Assembly: GCF_004769575.1 (NCBI RefSeq)
Contig: NZ_RQGA01000003.1
Coordinates: 310,001-374,000, forward strand
Length of the DNA: 64,000 bases
Direction of reading: 5' to 3'
From: Leptospira perdikensis
Lineage (GTDB): Bacteria; Spirochaetota; Leptospiria; Leptospirales; Leptospiraceae
A program made the translations under genes and the position numbers. The notes beneath the pieces are model-generated. The model worked only from the letters and a program-made list of their open reading frames with translations. It was not told the DNA's origin and did no database searches. Shown piece after piece: positions 53,104-63,554 of the stretch (the stretch's first letter is position 1; each line of letters starts with the position of its first letter).

Positions 53104-54696
53104 ATGTTTGCCTCTCTCGCTCCTATCGATTATCTCATCCTATTGGTCTTTGTTGGGTTTATGGTTTTGATTGGGATTCTTTTAAAGAAAGCCATGAACC
53201 AATCGAGAGATTTCCTCCTAGCGGGTCGAAAAATACCCAGTTGGATTACTGGTATTGCTTTTATCTCTGCCAATATTTCCGCCTTAGAATTGTTAGGGAT
53301 GAGTGCGAGTGGTGCGGAATATGGATTTTTGACATTTCATTTCTATTATTTGGGTGCGATTCCAGGTATGATTTTTCTAGGAATCTTTATGATGCCCTTT
53401 TACTATTCTTCAAAAATCAGAAGTGTTCCGGAATATTTGCGTTATCGTTTCAATAGACCAGCGCATCTTTTGAATGCCTCTATCACCTTAGTATCGTTAG
53501 CACTTGGGTCGGGTATTTATCTGTATTCTTTGTCCTTGGTGTTTGAAACGATGTTTGGTTGGAATCCACATCTTTCGATTCTTTTTAGCGCCTGTATTGT
53601 TTTGATTTATACTTACTTCGGTGGACTTAGTTCTTCTATTTATACAGAGGTAATGCAGTTTTTTTTTACTGTTCTTGGTCTTTTCCCTTTAGTAGTCATC
53701 GGACTAATAAAGTTAGGTGGTTGGGATGGTCTCATGCAAAAAATCCCAAATTCACATAAACATATGTGGCAGGGACTTGTGAGTGGACAAAATGAACTTG
53801 GATGGGATTTATTAAGTGTGACAGTTGGGCTTGGTTTTGTATTATCTTTTTCTTATTGGACTTGTGGATTTACAGAAGTACAACGCGCGATGGCTGCTAA
53901 AGATTATAGAGCAGCAAGGAGAACTCCTCTTATCGGAGCTATGTTCAAATTGTTTCTGCCATTTTTAACCGTAATCCCTGGGTTAATTGCCTTAACAGAA
54001 TTTTCAAAGGAAATGAATGGAGAATATAATAAAAGTTTTATAATACTTCTAAAGAATTTTTATCCTTCTGGAATGTTGGGTCTTGGAACAACGGCTCTTC
54101 TTGCAGCCTTTATGGCGGGAATGTCCAGTTCCATCACAGCAATGAACACTATTTTTACTTATGATATTTACCAAACATATATCAATCAAAACAGAGAAGA
54201 TAAGGATTATTTGAAGATTGGAAAACTTTGTACAATGTTTGCAGTGTTATTTGCTGTTTTTGCATCTTACATTGCAATGCAGTTCGAAAATATAATGAAC
54301 TACATCCAACTACTATTTTCTTTCTTTAATGCACCGCTCATTTCCATATTTTTGTTAGGGATGTTTTGGAGACGTGCTTCTGGGTGGAGTGCCTTCTATG
54401 GAATGTTATTCGGAACAACCAGTGGATTGGTTCATTTTATCTTATATTCGTTTGGAATTCTATATTACAAATCTGATATGGTATCGAATTTTTATGGGGC
54501 AATTTACTCTGGTTTAGTTTGTTTTCTAACAATGGTCCTTGTTAGTTTTATGGAAACAGAAGACCTCAATAAAGATTTACATGGACTCATTTATTCTGAT
54601 AGAGATCATAGCAATCCATTTTGGGATCCAAGAATTTTAGCCTGGGGAGTCGGACTCATTGTCCTTCTTGCAGGGTTTAATATCATTTTTGCATAA
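53104..54696 (+). CDS. Sodium:solute symporter (SSS/SLC5 family)
   Basis: The 530 residues form about 13 membrane helices. DFLLAGRKIPSWITGIAFIS near the N-terminus, ANISALELLG (sodium site region), FGGLSSSIYTEVMQFFF and FMAGMSSSITAMNTIFTYDI are typical of the SGLT/PutP superfamily. The substrate could be a sugar, myo-inositol or sialic acid; the sequence alone does not decide. It is divergent from the preceding small gene. Confidence 0.92.
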   Translation: MFASLAPIDYLILLVFVGFMVLIGILLKKAMNQSRDFLLAGRKIPSWITGIAFISANISALELLGMSASGAEYGFLTFHFYYLGAIPGMIFLGIFMMPFYYSSKIRSVPEYLRYRFNRPAHLLNASITLVSLALGSGIYLYSLSLVFETMFGWNPHLSILFSACIVLIYTYFGGLSSSIYTEVMQFFFTVLGLFPLVVIGLIKLGGWDGLMQKIPNSHKHMWQGLVSGQNELGWDLLSVTVGLGFVLSFSYWTCGFTEVQRAMAAKDYRAARRTPLIGAMFKLFLPFLTVIPGLIALTEFSKEMNGEYNKSFIILLKNFYPSGMLGLGTTALLAAFMAGMSSSITAMNTIFTYDIYQTYINQNREDKDYLKIGKLCTMFAVLFAVFASYIAMQFENIMNYIQLLFSFFNAPLISIFLLGMFWRRASGWSAFYGMLFGTTSGLVHFILYSFGILYYKSDMVSNFYGAIYSGLVCFLTMVLVSFMETEDLNKDLHGLIYSDRDHSNPFWDPRILAWGVGLIVLLAGFNIIFA

Positions 54697-54776
54697 AGAT
54701 TTATACGTACGTAATAAAATAGTAATTGAATGCGAGTATTAATGATACTATGTTTGTTGCTATATACACTAATACT

Positions 54777-55088
54777 ATGAAACCAAATCATTATACAGAA
54801 ATTCCATCCACTTTCGAGGTTCAATTGGAACAACTTAAGGATTATGATTCTAAAAAGCATATCAGTGCTAGGGGTATCATGTTTTACCATCCTTATGACA
54901 TTGAAGTGCCTTCTATATTAAAAGTTTCCTTAAAAATGATTTCTATGACAGGTTCTGTTGACTTTCTTGTAAAAACTTTAAAGAGCGAAAAAATAGGAAA
55001 CGAACCTTTGTTTGAAATTCATTGTAATTTTTATGACACAAATGCTGAAAAAGAAGACGAAGTATTAAGTTTTATCAGCAGTTATTAA
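54777..55088 (+). CDS. Small PilZ-like protein
   Basis: From ATG 54777 the product has 103 residues (MKPNHYTEIPSTFEVQLEQL); upstream in-frame starts at 54726 (TTG) and 54750 (ATG) are possible and no ribosome site favours any. The core HISARGIMFYHPYDIEVPSIL and the end FEIHCNFYDTNAEKEDEVLS resemble a PilZ barrel. The RxxxR arginines that bind cyclic di-GMP are not visible, so it may be a non-binding relative. It follows the symporter by 80 bp. Confidence 0.55.
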   Translation: MKPNHYTEIPSTFEVQLEQLKDYDSKKHISARGIMFYHPYDIEVPSILKVSLKMISMTGSVDFLVKTLKSEKIGNEPLFEIHCNFYDTNAEKEDEVLSFISSY

Positions 55089-55108
55089 ATAGAATATTAC
55101 AAAATGAA

Positions 55109-55888
55109 TTAAAGGGTTCCCCCCTTTTCCATTAGATACTGGAAACTTTCTTCAGAAAAAGATTTATCTTTTGGCCCATATTGCATCAGCCACCTGGTCG
55201 GTGGCAAAAAACCGTCTGTTTTTAACGCATATCCTCCACCTAACGGTGCACCAATGGCTGAACGAAGTTCGAAATGTAAATGCGCTGGGTAATTTCCTCC
55301 GGCATCACCAATAGTCCCAATCCATTCTGTTTTTTTAACTAATTGTCCCGGTTCTACATCGATGGTATGAAGATGGGCATAGACTGATTCTAAAAACCAA
55401 AAATCTCCATTGCCTACATTATGATGGTGCACAATACGGACTACTTTCCCCCAACCGCCGCCATAGTCAGCAATCTCAGAAACCACTCCGTTTCCAAAAG
55501 TATACACAGGTGCTGCAAAATCAGTATCACCACCAGTGATCGAGTTCCAATCTTCCCCAAGATGTTTTCGCCCACCAAACTTTCCGTTTTCGGCACCAAA
55601 TTTTTGTGCTAAGTAGTAACCCTCCGCATATTTTCCACCCACAGGAAATTCAAAGTCAGTGGCTTGGAAAGATGGATATCGTTTTAGAATGGGGTATGGG
55701 TCAGTGGTGCGAACTTCGCCAGAAGATTCCATCCATCCAAAGAGTGGGTTTCCTTGGTAGGAGTAACCTTTGGAGACACAACCTGTCCCGAGTAGAGAAA
55801 GACAGGTTGTGAAGAGAAAAAGAAAAAATTGATTATTTGTTACGAACCAATTTTTGTTTTGAAGATCTCGAAGATTTTGAAGAATCAT
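55109..55888 (-). CDS. M23 metallopeptidase lipoprotein
   Basis: The 259 residues have a lipoprotein signal (lipobox LLGTGC, Cys near 37) and a LytM/M23 domain. RKHLGEDWN gives the HxxxD zinc pair and PAHLHFEL the HxH pair, so the active site is complete. The ATG at 55888 lies inside the FMO gene (56-bp overlap) but has GGAAGGA 4 nt upstream and no alternative start follows, so the overlap is probably real. The product likely acts on murein in the periplasm. Confidence 0.88.
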   Translation of the reverse strand: MILQNLRDLQNKNWFVTNNQFFLFLFTTCLSLLGTGCVSKGYSYQGNPLFGWMESSGEVRTTDPYPILKRYPSFQATDFEFPVGGKYAEGYYLAQKFGAENGKFGGRKHLGEDWNSITGGDTDFAAPVYTFGNGVVSEIADYGGGWGKVVRIVHHHNVGNGDFWFLESVYAHLHTIDVEPGQLVKKTEWIGTIGDAGGNYPAHLHFELRSAIGAPLGGGYALKTDGFLPPTRWLMQYGPKDKSFSEESFQYLMEKGGTL

Positions 55889-57263
55889 GACGTCCTTCCG
55901 AAAGGAATTCCGCTCGTGCTTCGATTGGCAAATGGTTTCCTAGTTTTGAAGATCTTTTTTTACCATTTGCCATTTCTGCTTTCATATTGTAGATGAAGGT
56001 ATCATAGTCCACTTGGATGGTGTGGCGTGTGCTATTCACATACCTTTTTTTCATATCCACTTGGTCCTTTTCAATGGATTTTTCCATATCTTCTTTTGAT
56101 GGAAGTAGGTAATTCCCTGTCAGATATTGAGCGATCCATTTCCCTTGGCATTCTGCCAGTGGCATAATCGCACCTAACGGCTGCATGAGGCCTACAAAAA
56201 ATAAATCATTGATTCCAGGTTTGATCATTTTGTAGTAAAGAGGAATGTAATTATTTGGAGCTGATAAAAAATCTTCATCAAAGAACGGAAATTTAATATT
56301 GTATCCAGTACAGTAAATGAGAACATCCGCATCCTCTTCTGTTCCATCAGCAAAAAGAATTTTTTTTCCTTTGAGTTCTGTGATTACTGGCTTTGGTTTG
56401 ATATCACCTCGGCCAAGCCTTACTAGTAAATCTTGAGAGATGGTAGGGTGGGCAGAACCAAACTTATGATCAGGTTTTGGTAAACCAAAATCCTCCATTT
56501 TACCTACACCAAATCGAATCAGAAGGTGAGCGAGTGTTTGTTGGATAAAAAATGGAACCCAATGAGGTGTGTATTCTGTTAATTTATCTAAAGGTTTTCC
56601 AAAAAGATAGTTGGGAATGACATAAGCTCCACGTCTTGCTGACAAAAATACTTTTTTGGCAACACCGGGTCTAGAGAGTTCCACTGAGATATCCATCGCA
56701 CTATTTCCCATACCAAGAACCACGACATTTTTACCTTCGCAGTTAACGGGTGTTTTTGGGTCAACATAAGAGTGCGAATGTATGATTTGGCCAGAAAACT
56801 TCCCAGGAAAGGCAGGTTCAGGCCAACGTTCACTCCAGTGATGGCCATTGGCTACGACTAACACATCGTAGTATTTAACTGGTCCTTTTTCAGGAGTGAT
56901 TTTCCAAATTCCATCTTCAGTTCGTTCCGCTTTTTTCACTCCATTCTTGAATTGAATGTGTTTACGAAGTCCGAAATGATCCACATAAGATAAAAAATAA
57001 TTCTGAATGGGTTCGTGATTTGGGTAGTCCGCATAATTTGTGGGCATCGGATAATCGCGGTATTCCATTCGGTCCCGATGGGTGTTGATATGAAGAGATT
57101 TATAAATATTACTAAGGCCGTTGTCGTTTTTGTAACGCCAGTTACCACCCACATCACTTCCTTTTTCGTAACAATCAAAAGGAATTCCATGTTCTTTTAA
57201 TGATTTAATGATTGTTATGCCGGATGATCCTGCGCCAATTACACAAACTTTGGGAAGTGCCAT
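55833..57263 (-). CDS. Flavin-containing monooxygenase
   Basis: The 476 residues match class B flavin monooxygenases. The FAD loop GAGSSGI is at residues 10-16, followed by VGGNWRY, the FMO signature region FSGQIIHSHSYVDP, and the NADPH loop VLGMGNSAMDISVEL. The family oxygenates amines, sulfides or ketones. The C-terminus is basic and Ser-rich (SSKSSRSSKQKL). The M23 lipoprotein overlaps its 3' end. Confidence 0.9.
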   Translation of the reverse strand: MALPKVCVIGAGSSGITIIKSLKEHGIPFDCYEKGSDVGGNWRYKNDNGLSNIYKSLHINTHRDRMEYRDYPMPTNYADYPNHEPIQNYFLSYVDHFGLRKHIQFKNGVKKAERTEDGIWKITPEKGPVKYYDVLVVANGHHWSERWPEPAFPGKFSGQIIHSHSYVDPKTPVNCEGKNVVVLGMGNSAMDISVELSRPGVAKKVFLSARRGAYVIPNYLFGKPLDKLTEYTPHWVPFFIQQTLAHLLIRFGVGKMEDFGLPKPDHKFGSAHPTISQDLLVRLGRGDIKPKPVITELKGKKILFADGTEEDADVLIYCTGYNIKFPFFDEDFLSAPNNYIPLYYKMIKPGINDLFFVGLMQPLGAIMPLAECQGKWIAQYLTGNYLLPSKEDMEKSIEKDQVDMKKRYVNSTRHTIQVDYDTFIYNMKAEMANGKKRSSKLGNHLPIEARAEFLSEGRHDSSKSSRSSKQKLVRNK

Positions 57264-57386
57264 AGTGTTTCTCTCGTTACTAAAAGATAGGTTCAGAGAG
57301 AAACTTTGCGAAAAGAGAACGGCGTTTTCAAGTAGATTTTACATTTCTAAGGAAAAAAAACGATATTTTGACACATATCTAACCTT

Positions 57387-57962
57387 TTACCGATTGGATT
57401 TGGTTGGTTTTTCTTGGGTTTCGAGAAAACTACGAATCTCTGTCTCTACATTGGATGTTTGGATCTTCGTAATCTTTCCGGCGTTTAATTGGATGAGAGT
57501 AAGAGAACCTTTGGTCCTTGGAAAAGGATCTGCTATTTTTTCTTCTCTCACCAAACGTAGAGTATACGGATAGGATTTCATTTTTGGTAAAGCTACAAAC
57601 TTAGTGATGAGAGATGGCATTCTGTGGATATCTGAAATAAGTACAGCTTGTTTGGATTCCAAATATCCTTTTCCTTCTTTTTCCAAAATGGGATGGATGA
57701 TTTTACTCGCATCCATATCAGCAATAAAAATTATCTTGGTGGTTTCCGCTGGAATGGGACTTGGTTCTTCCCATTGATTGGTATAATTGATTTCCGGAAG
57801 TACATTCCCAAGAACAAGAGTCGGAGCGGCCGGTTCTTCGGCAGAAAGAGAAAAAGTTAAAAACAAAGTAAGAGATATTAGTGAGGTTTTTAAGAGTAGA
57901 AAAGTTGTTTTGAATTTATATGAAAACATATTATTTGTTAATGGGTTTTTGGTTTGGTTCAT
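57387..57962 (-). CDS. Hypothetical exported protein, thioredoxin-like outline
   Basis: The 191 residues have a signal peptide (cleavage near LSAEE). The core KIIFIADMDASKIIHPIL, then GYLESKQAVLISDIHRMPSL and LPKMKSYPYTLRLVREE follows small periplasmic proteins that are often mislabelled FAD/FMN-containing dehydrogenases and look thioredoxin-like but lack CxxC. The function is unknown. A thioredoxin lipoprotein gene lies 33 bp upstream on the same strand, so the two may act together. Confidence 0.65.
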   Translation of the reverse strand: MNQTKNPLTNNMFSYKFKTTFLLLKTSLISLTLFLTFSLSAEEPAAPTLVLGNVLPEINYTNQWEEPSPIPAETTKIIFIADMDASKIIHPILEKEGKGYLESKQAVLISDIHRMPSLITKFVALPKMKSYPYTLRLVREEKIADPFPRTKGSLTLIQLNAGKITKIQTSNVETEIRSFLETQEKPTKSNR

Positions 57963-57995
57963 AAAATCGAACTGTTTGTTAAAAACAAACTTCTC

Positions 57996-58442
57996 CTAAA
58001 GGCGATATAAATATTCTAGAACTTGTTCTTTTGTCATCTTACTTGCGTTAGAGAATTCTCCACCCTTTGTAGAAGTGAGAATATTTCCGTCCGGCTTTAC
58101 TACAACCAAAGCAGGAATTCCATTTTGAATGGGGTTCCCAAGTTTATCATTTAGACTTAAGTTTTTGTCGAAACGACCCACATCTACTTTGAAGAGAATA
58201 AAATTTTCTTTGAGTAGAGCTTTTGGTTCTGGTTCCTCAAAGATCCCATCTAATGCTCTACAGTCGGGACACCAATCGGCACCAAAAACTACGATGAGTT
58301 TCCTGTTTGAGTTTTTTGCCAAAACCAAACTTTCTTCGTAATTTGAAAATATTATGTCACTTTGTTTGGAGCAGTGGGATAGAGCGGTAAGTGTGAATCC
58401 AAAAAATAGGAGAGAGAAAAGAATTCGGAATCTGTGTTCCAT
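57996..58442 (-). CDS. Thioredoxin-fold lipoprotein
   Basis: The start is taken as ATG 58442 (MEHRFRILF), giving 148 residues. The longer frame from 58469 would translate a terminator hairpin and is rejected. A lipoprotein signal ends at LSHC. The thioredoxin core has FGADWCPDCRALDGIF with a CPDC active site and IPALVVVKPDG with the cis-Pro. It probably acts in periplasmic thiol redox control, in the style of DsbD/TlpA clients. No ribosome site is clear. It precedes the thioredoxin-like exported protein. Confidence 0.82.
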   Translation of the reverse strand: MEHRFRILFSLLFFGFTLTALSHCSKQSDIIFSNYEESLVLAKNSNRKLIVVFGADWCPDCRALDGIFEEPEPKALLKENFILFKVDVGRFDKNLSLNDKLGNPIQNGIPALVVVKPDGNILTSTKGGEFSNASKMTKEQVLEYLYRL

Positions 58443-58449
58443 ATAAAAA

Positions 58450-58467
58450 GCGGAAGGAAACTTCCGC
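58450..58467 (-). terminator. Rho-independent terminator upstream of the thioredoxin lipoprotein gene
   Basis: On the minus strand GCGGAAG, loop TTTC and CTTCCGC form a perfect 7-bp stem followed by TTTTT. It begins 6 bp after the stop of the 49-residue ORF at 58473-58622 and would end that transcript. The plus strand has no T-run. Confidence 0.78.
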
Positions 58468-58472
58468 ATATC

Positions 58473-58622
58473 TTATTTCTTAGCGATTTCTTTTAGGATT
58501 TCTTGTCTTTTTTTATCTTTATCGATATGGGAAAGAGACAACCAATCGCGTTTCAATTGTTTTTCTGAAACACCTTTGAAGGTTGCATATTTGCCGAGGA
58601 TTTTTGCTGTTTTTGCGTTCAT
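58473..58622 (-). CDS. Candidate small basic protein of 49 residues
   Basis: The open frame runs from ATG 58622 to TAA at 58473: MNAKTAKILGKYATFKGVSE, then a Lys/Arg/Glu-rich helix ending EILKEIAKK. The frame stays open about 30 further codons upstream without a standard start. AAGGAGAGG lies 17 nt before the ATG, and an in-frame CTG three codons earlier would be at a better spacing. A strong terminator directly after the stop suggests a real transcript. I do not recognise it. It is divergent from valS. Confidence 0.5.
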   Translation of the reverse strand: MNAKTAKILGKYATFKGVSEKQLKRDWLSLSHIDKDKKRQEILKEIAKK

Positions 58623-58738
58623 GCCAACCAGATTCTTTTGCCTCTCCTTTCTGTCAATGCGAACCTTGGTTGCTGTTTCATCCTTGACCCCTAAACTCTT
58701 TACGAAACATAGTAAAGTGCAAGAAATCCAAAGACCCT

Positions 58739-61423
58739 ATGAAATCACAGCTACCTGACCGTTACGATCCCGAATCTGTAGAGCCCAAATGGATACAAAC
58801 CTGGGAAGAAAAACAAACCTTTGCTCCTGACTCTTCTCGCAAAGAAACATTCTCGATCGTCATCCCTCCGCCAAACGTTACAGGGAATTTACACATTGGA
58901 CATGCACTCAATCATACCATCCAAGACATCATCATTCGTATTGAACGTAAAAAAGGTAAAAATGTAGTTTGGGTTCCTGGGATGGATCACGCAGGTATCG
59001 CAACTCAAGTGGTTGTGGAACGCGAATTAGGAAAAGAAGGAAAAACTAGAACCGATTTTACTCGCGAAGGATTTATAGAAAAAGTTTGGGCATGGAAAGC
59101 TCATTCTGGTGGGATGATTGCCAAACAACAACGGTTACTCGGTGAGTCAGTAGATTGGTCACGAGAACGTTTTACTTTTGATGAAGGGCTTTCCAAAGCG
59201 GTAATCAAAGTATTCCGTAGTTTGTATGATGAAGGTTTGATTTATCGTGGTGAACGAATCATCAACTGGTGTCCCGTTACCAAAACTGCTATCTCAGACA
59301 TTGAAGTTGAGTACAAAGAAAAACAAGGCAAACTCTATCATATCAAATATCCTAAAGCAGAATTTAAATCGAAAGATCCAAAAACTCTGGCAAAAGGAGA
59401 ATACATCGTTGTGGCAACAACAAGACCAGAAACGATGTTTGGTGACGTGGCAGTTTGTGCTCATCCAGATGACGCGCGTTATACGGATCTAAAAGATAAA
59501 TTTGTATTTTTACCGATCGCTGGAAAAGAAATTCCGGTTTTGTTTGATACCTTTGTAGATAAAGAATTTGGTTCCGGCCTTGTGAAAATCACTCCGGCTC
59601 ACGACATCAATGACTATGAAGCGGGACTCCGACTAAAACTCACTCCTGTCAATATTATGAACTTAGATGGGACTCTCAACGAACAAACTGGTAAATACAA
59701 TGGACTCGACCGGTTTGAAGCTCGTAAACGAGTTGTAGAAGAACTCGAAACAAATGGTTATATTGAAAAAATAGAAACTCATATCCATAGTGTGGGGCAC
59801 AACCAAAGGGGTGGAGCGGTCATTGAACCGTTGTTATCTACACAGTGGTTTGTAAAAATTGAATCACTCGCTAAACCTGCGATTGAAGTTGTGAAGTCAG
59901 GTAAGGTTCAATTCCAACCCAAAATGTGGGAAAAAACTTACTTTGAGTGGATGGAAAATATCCGCGATTGGTGTATTTCTCGCCAATTATGGTGGGGTCA
60001 TCGAATTCCTGCCTATTATGCACCAAACGGTGAAATGGTGGTTGCTGAATCCGTTGAGGAAGCAGTGTCTTTATTTTCCCAAAAAGGAATTCCTGTAACC
60101 AAAGAAACCATCAAACAAGATGAAGACGTTTTAGATACTTGGTTCTCTTCAGGACTTTGGCCGTTTACTGTTTTTGGTTGGCCTGAAAATTCGGAAGAAC
60201 TTAAACAATACTATCCTACTTCAGTATTAGTTACCGGATTTGATATCATTTTCTTCTGGGTAGCACGGATGATTATGAATGGTCTGAAATTTATGGGTGA
60301 TGTTCCTTTTCAAAAGGTTCTCATCCATGGACTCGTTCGTGATAAAGATGGTAAGAAGTTTAGTAAGTCCCTTGGAAACGTAGTGGATCCTTTGGATATG
60401 ATGAGTAAATACGGAACGGATTCGTTTCGATTTTTCCTCGCAGCTGTATTACCAGAAGGAAAAGATATTCTTTTCGACGAATCAAGGTTAGACGGCTATA
60501 GATCTTTTTGTAATAAAGTTTGGAATTCGAGTCGGTTTATTTTTATGAACCTACCGGAAGAGTTCACAGCCAAAGAACCTGAGATCAATTCATTGGAAGA
60601 TACAGACCTTTGGATTTTGAATGAATTTGACCGGATGCTTAGTAAGTATGAAAAAGCCTATTCCGGATATCTTTTTTTCGAAATGGCAAATGCTGTTTAT
60701 GATTTTGTTTGGGGATCTTTTTGTGATTGGTACTTGGAATTAACCAAAGCACGTGTTTATGGTAATGTAACATCGGAATCACAAGAGAAAGCTCGCCTTG
60801 TCCTTGTAAGTGTTTTGAAAAAATCACTTGGACTATTACATCCGTTTATGCCATTCATCACAGAAGAAATTCATTCTTTATTGGAACCTACAGAGCTAGC
60901 GAAAACAGAATTTCCAAAACCTTATGGAGTTTCTGATTCGGCACCGGCTGTGGTTCGTATGGAACTTGTGCGAGAGATCATCACAAAGATTCGAAACATG
61001 CGAGCAGAACTCGGAGTGAAACCTGAGAAAAAATGTAAGGTCATCATCAAGTGTAATCATAAAGAATTAAAAGAAATGATGGAAAGGGAAATCAAATCCA
61101 TCCTCCAACTTTCTAAAGCCGAAAGTTTGGAATTTTTAGATTCTTATGAAGCAAAAAATACGGATTCAGTAGGTGCATTTTCTATTGGAGAAATTTTTCT
61201 TCCTTTGGAAGGTATTTTTGATTTTGAAAAAGAAAAACAACGATTGGAAAAAGAGAAAAAACAAATCCAATTGGAAATGGAAAAGTTGGAAAATAAAATC
61301 AACAATCCATCTTTCTTAGAAAAAGCAAAACCAGATGTCGTAGAAAAAGAAAGAGAAAAGTATAATACTTGGAAAGAGAAACTAGATAGTACGGTAAGGG
61401 CTTTAGAAAAAATTGGAACATAA
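58739..61423 (+). CDS. valS: Valyl-tRNA synthetase
   Basis: ValS charges tRNA-Val. The 894 residues include the class I HIGH motif in [11 protein letters not shown] (about residues 47-57), an editing domain, the KMSKS-type [12 protein letters not shown], the anticodon-binding domain, and a C-terminal coiled coil ([20 protein letters not shown]). The length is typical. It is followed by purD with an 11-bp overlap. Confidence 0.97.
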   Translation: MKSQLPDRYDPESVEPKWIQTWEEKQTFAPDSSRKETFSIVIPPPNVTGNLHIGHALNHTIQDIIIRIERKKGKNVVWVPGMDHAGIATQVVVERELGKEGKTRTDFTREGFIEKVWAWKAHSGGMIAKQQRLLGESVDWSRERFTFDEGLSKAVIKVFRSLYDEGLIYRGERIINWCPVTKTAISDIEVEYKEKQGKLYHIKYPKAEFKSKDPKTLAKGEYIVVATTRPETMFGDVAVCAHPDDARYTDLKDKFVFLPIAGKEIPVLFDTFVDKEFGSGLVKITPAHDINDYEAGLRLKLTPVNIMNLDGTLNEQTGKYNGLDRFEARKRVVEELETNGYIEKIETHIHSVGHNQRGGAVIEPLLSTQWFVKIESLAKPAIEVVKSGKVQFQPKMWEKTYFEWMENIRDWCISRQLWWGHRIPAYYAPNGEMVVAESVEEAVSLFSQKGIPVTKETIKQDEDVLDTWFSSGLWPFTVFGWPENSEELKQYYPTSVLVTGFDIIFFWVARMIMNGLKFMGDVPFQKVLIHGLVRDKDGKKFSKSLGNVVDPLDMMSKYGTDSFRFFLAAVLPEGKDILFDESRLDGYRSFCNKVWNSSRFIFMNLPEEFTAKEPEINSLEDTDLWILNEFDRMLSKYEKAYSGYLFFEMANAVYDFVWGSFCDWYLELTKARVYGNVTSESQEKARLVLVSVLKKSLGLLHPFMPFITEEIHSLLEPTELAKTEFPKPYGVSDSAPAVVRMELVREIITKIRNMRAELGVKPEKKCKVIIKCNHKELKEMMEREIKSILQLSKAESLEFLDSYEAKNTDSVGAFSIGEIFLPLEGIFDFEKEKQRLEKEKKQIQLEMEKLENKINNPSFLEKAKPDVVEKEREKYNTWKEKLDSTVRALEKIGT

Positions 61424-62690
61424 ATTTAAAGTTTTACTCATTGGAAGTGGCGGAAGAGAACATGCGTTAGCGGACGCTATCTCAAAATCAAAATCGCTGG
61501 AATCACTTCGGGTTTTTCCAGGTAACGGTGGTTTTTCGAAAGATATATTATTGGATGCAAAAGATATATCCATCACTGATAAATCCAAGTTTTTTGATTA
61601 TTTAAAATCTTCGGGAACAAACCTAGTTGTGGTTGGCCCAGAAGATCCACTAGTGAATGGACTTTCGGATTGGTGTGCAGAGATTGGGATCCCTTGTTTT
61701 GGGCCTTCTGCTTATTGTGCGCAAGTAGAAGGAAGTAAACATTTTGCAAAAGAAATGATGAAACGAGCCAAAGTTCCAACGGCTTCCTTTGCTGTATTTA
61801 CAGACCATGAGTCTGCTTGGAGTTATGCACAAAAAGAAATTTTACCTTTAGTGGTCAAAGCGGATGGCCTCGCTGCGGGAAAAGGTGTCACTGTTGCCTT
61901 TGAAATGAAAGAAGTCAAACAGGCGTTAGATGAAATCTTCTTAGAATCAAAGTTTGGTGAAAGTGGAAATAAAGTAGTTTTGGAATCCTTCTTGGAAGGG
62001 GAAGAAGCTTCGCTTTTTGTGATAACCGATGGAGAAAGGTATATGTGCCTTCCTGCGGCCCAGGATCACAAACGTGCCTATGATGGAGACATTGGACCAA
62101 ATACTGGTGGAATGGGTGCTTATGCACCAGCTCCAATCGTAACAGATTCCGTTCTTTCTAAGGTAAAAGAACTAGTCATTGAACCAATGTTAAATGAGTT
62201 TAAAGCAACCGGCCACCCTTACAAAGGACTTCTATATGTTGGGCTTATGATTACCAAAGAAGGAAACCCAAATGTAGTGGAATTTAATTGTCGATTTGGG
62301 GATCCAGAAACACAGTGTGTATTGCGTTTGTTAGACGAAGATATTTTGCCAATTTTTTATGCTTCGGCGTTGGGGAATCTTCCGGAGAGAAATCTAAAAC
62401 TAAAAGCGGGGTCATCCGCGATTGTGGTCCTTGCGGCCAAAGGGTATCCGGATTCGCCCGCAAAAGGTATGCCTTTGGAGATTCCATCAAACGAAGGGAA
62501 TGTGGTCGTTTATCATGCTGGAACCAAAAGCGAAGGCGGACAAATTTTAGCAAATGGTGGACGAATTCTTGGAATCACTTCTTGTGGTAGTTCTTTAAAA
62601 GATGCAATTAATGATTGTTATGCGTTTTTGACAAAAATCAAAGCTCCTGATACATTTTATAGAAAAGATATAGGAAGGCGTGCTCTCTAA
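61413..62690 (+). CDS. purD: Phosphoribosylamine-glycine ligase, TTG start
   Basis: PurD makes glycinamide ribonucleotide in purine synthesis. The 425 residues contain [17 protein letters not shown] at the N-terminus, the ATP-grasp features [13 protein letters not shown] and [20 protein letters not shown], and [10 protein letters not shown]. The start is TTG 61413, inside the end of valS; AAGGG lies upstream. Its stop overlaps the next ATG (TAATG). Confidence 0.95.
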   Translation: MEHKFKVLLIGSGGREHALADAISKSKSLESLRVFPGNGGFSKDILLDAKDISITDKSKFFDYLKSSGTNLVVVGPEDPLVNGLSDWCAEIGIPCFGPSAYCAQVEGSKHFAKEMMKRAKVPTASFAVFTDHESAWSYAQKEILPLVVKADGLAAGKGVTVAFEMKEVKQALDEIFLESKFGESGNKVVLESFLEGEEASLFVITDGERYMCLPAAQDHKRAYDGDIGPNTGGMGAYAPAPIVTDSVLSKVKELVIEPMLNEFKATGHPYKGLLYVGLMITKEGNPNVVEFNCRFGDPETQCVLRLLDEDILPIFYASALGNLPERNLKLKAGSSAIVVLAAKGYPDSPAKGMPLEIPSNEGNVVVYHAGTKSEGGQILANGGRILGITSCGSSLKDAINDCYAFLTKIKAPDTFYRKDIGRRAL

Positions 62691-63529
62691 TGCCATTTAG
62701 TATCTCTGGAAATTTTAAAAATTGTGAACGTACGAACCTTCGCAATTTTGAAAAACATCTAGGGATCATTTTGTCTGAAAACCAAACCCAACTCCAACAA
62801 CATTTAATGATTCGTAGGGCTCTTCAAAACTTAAGCGGATCGGTGAGTGTTCTTTCAGGACTCAGTCGTCAGGAGTTGTTATCATTTATTTTTATCCTCA
62901 CTCAATTTGGCGATATCATTCGTTCAGAAACTCCACCGGAATACCTTCAATTGGAATCCATTCCTTATGTGATTGAATGGGCAAAAGGTCATTATATGAT
63001 CCCTATGGAAATTTTAGAACATTTGGCCCATGAACGAATCTTTAAAGACCAAGGGTATTTGTTTGCACTGATTCCTGCTTTATCGATTAAAGAAAAAAAA
63101 TCATGGATCCGTTGGATCGGTGTGGATTTTGAAAAGGGTGGAGATCGGGATTTAAACTTTGAAATTTATTCCCAGTGCCGTGTTTTACAAAAACCATTTC
63201 TTGGTAAGTCCCTTGTCCAAGAATCAGAAATTCGTTTGGAACAAATTTGGCCAAGAGGCAAAAACGAATACATCGATTGGTTTTATAAAGGCCTTTCTAC
63301 TTTTTATTATTCTATGGAAGAGATGAGTCGAAAAGAAAAAGATCCTTTTTTACTTCATGTCATCGAACTCATTAAATCGGGTAAATTCATACTCAAACGT
63401 TTGCCAGATACATACGGAAAAGAATCAAGTTATTCTCTTGTAGGAACTGTTGAAGGAAACACTCCACAACTGAGAGAAACAACATTCCAATGGGAAGTGG
63501 AACGACTTCGCAAAGATTCTTTGTTTTAA
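62690..63529 (+). CDS. Hypothetical protein in the valS-purD-prfB group
   Basis: The 279 residues show no signal peptide, membrane helix or motif that I recognise. It is probably cytosolic and helical, with LIRRALQNLSG-like and SRQELLSFIFILTQFGDI segments and GKSLVQESEIRLEQIWP later. The ATG overlaps the purD stop (TAATG), so it is co-translated with purD. Neighbours suggest a growth-linked role, but none can be assigned. Confidence 0.7.
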   Translation: MPFSISGNFKNCERTNLRNFEKHLGIILSENQTQLQQHLMIRRALQNLSGSVSVLSGLSRQELLSFIFILTQFGDIIRSETPPEYLQLESIPYVIEWAKGHYMIPMEILEHLAHERIFKDQGYLFALIPALSIKEKKSWIRWIGVDFEKGGDRDLNFEIYSQCRVLQKPFLGKSLVQESEIRLEQIWPRGKNEYIDWFYKGLSTFYYSMEEMSRKEKDPFLLHVIELIKSGKFILKRLPDTYGKESSYSLVGTVEGNTPQLRETTFQWEVERLRKDSLF

Positions 63530-63554
63530 AACTTCCACTTCGGATTTACGCATT

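Noticed and set aside
55110..55135. AAAGGG/CCCTTT inverted repeat at the convergent ends of the PilZ-like and M23 lipoprotein genes
   Set aside because: It is only 6 bp, made of simple G/C runs within the M23 codons, and has no clear T-tract.
58467..58469. Longer start (MRKFPSAFY...) for the thioredoxin lipoprotein
   Set aside because: Those codons are the terminator hairpin, and the shorter start gives a normal lipoprotein signal.
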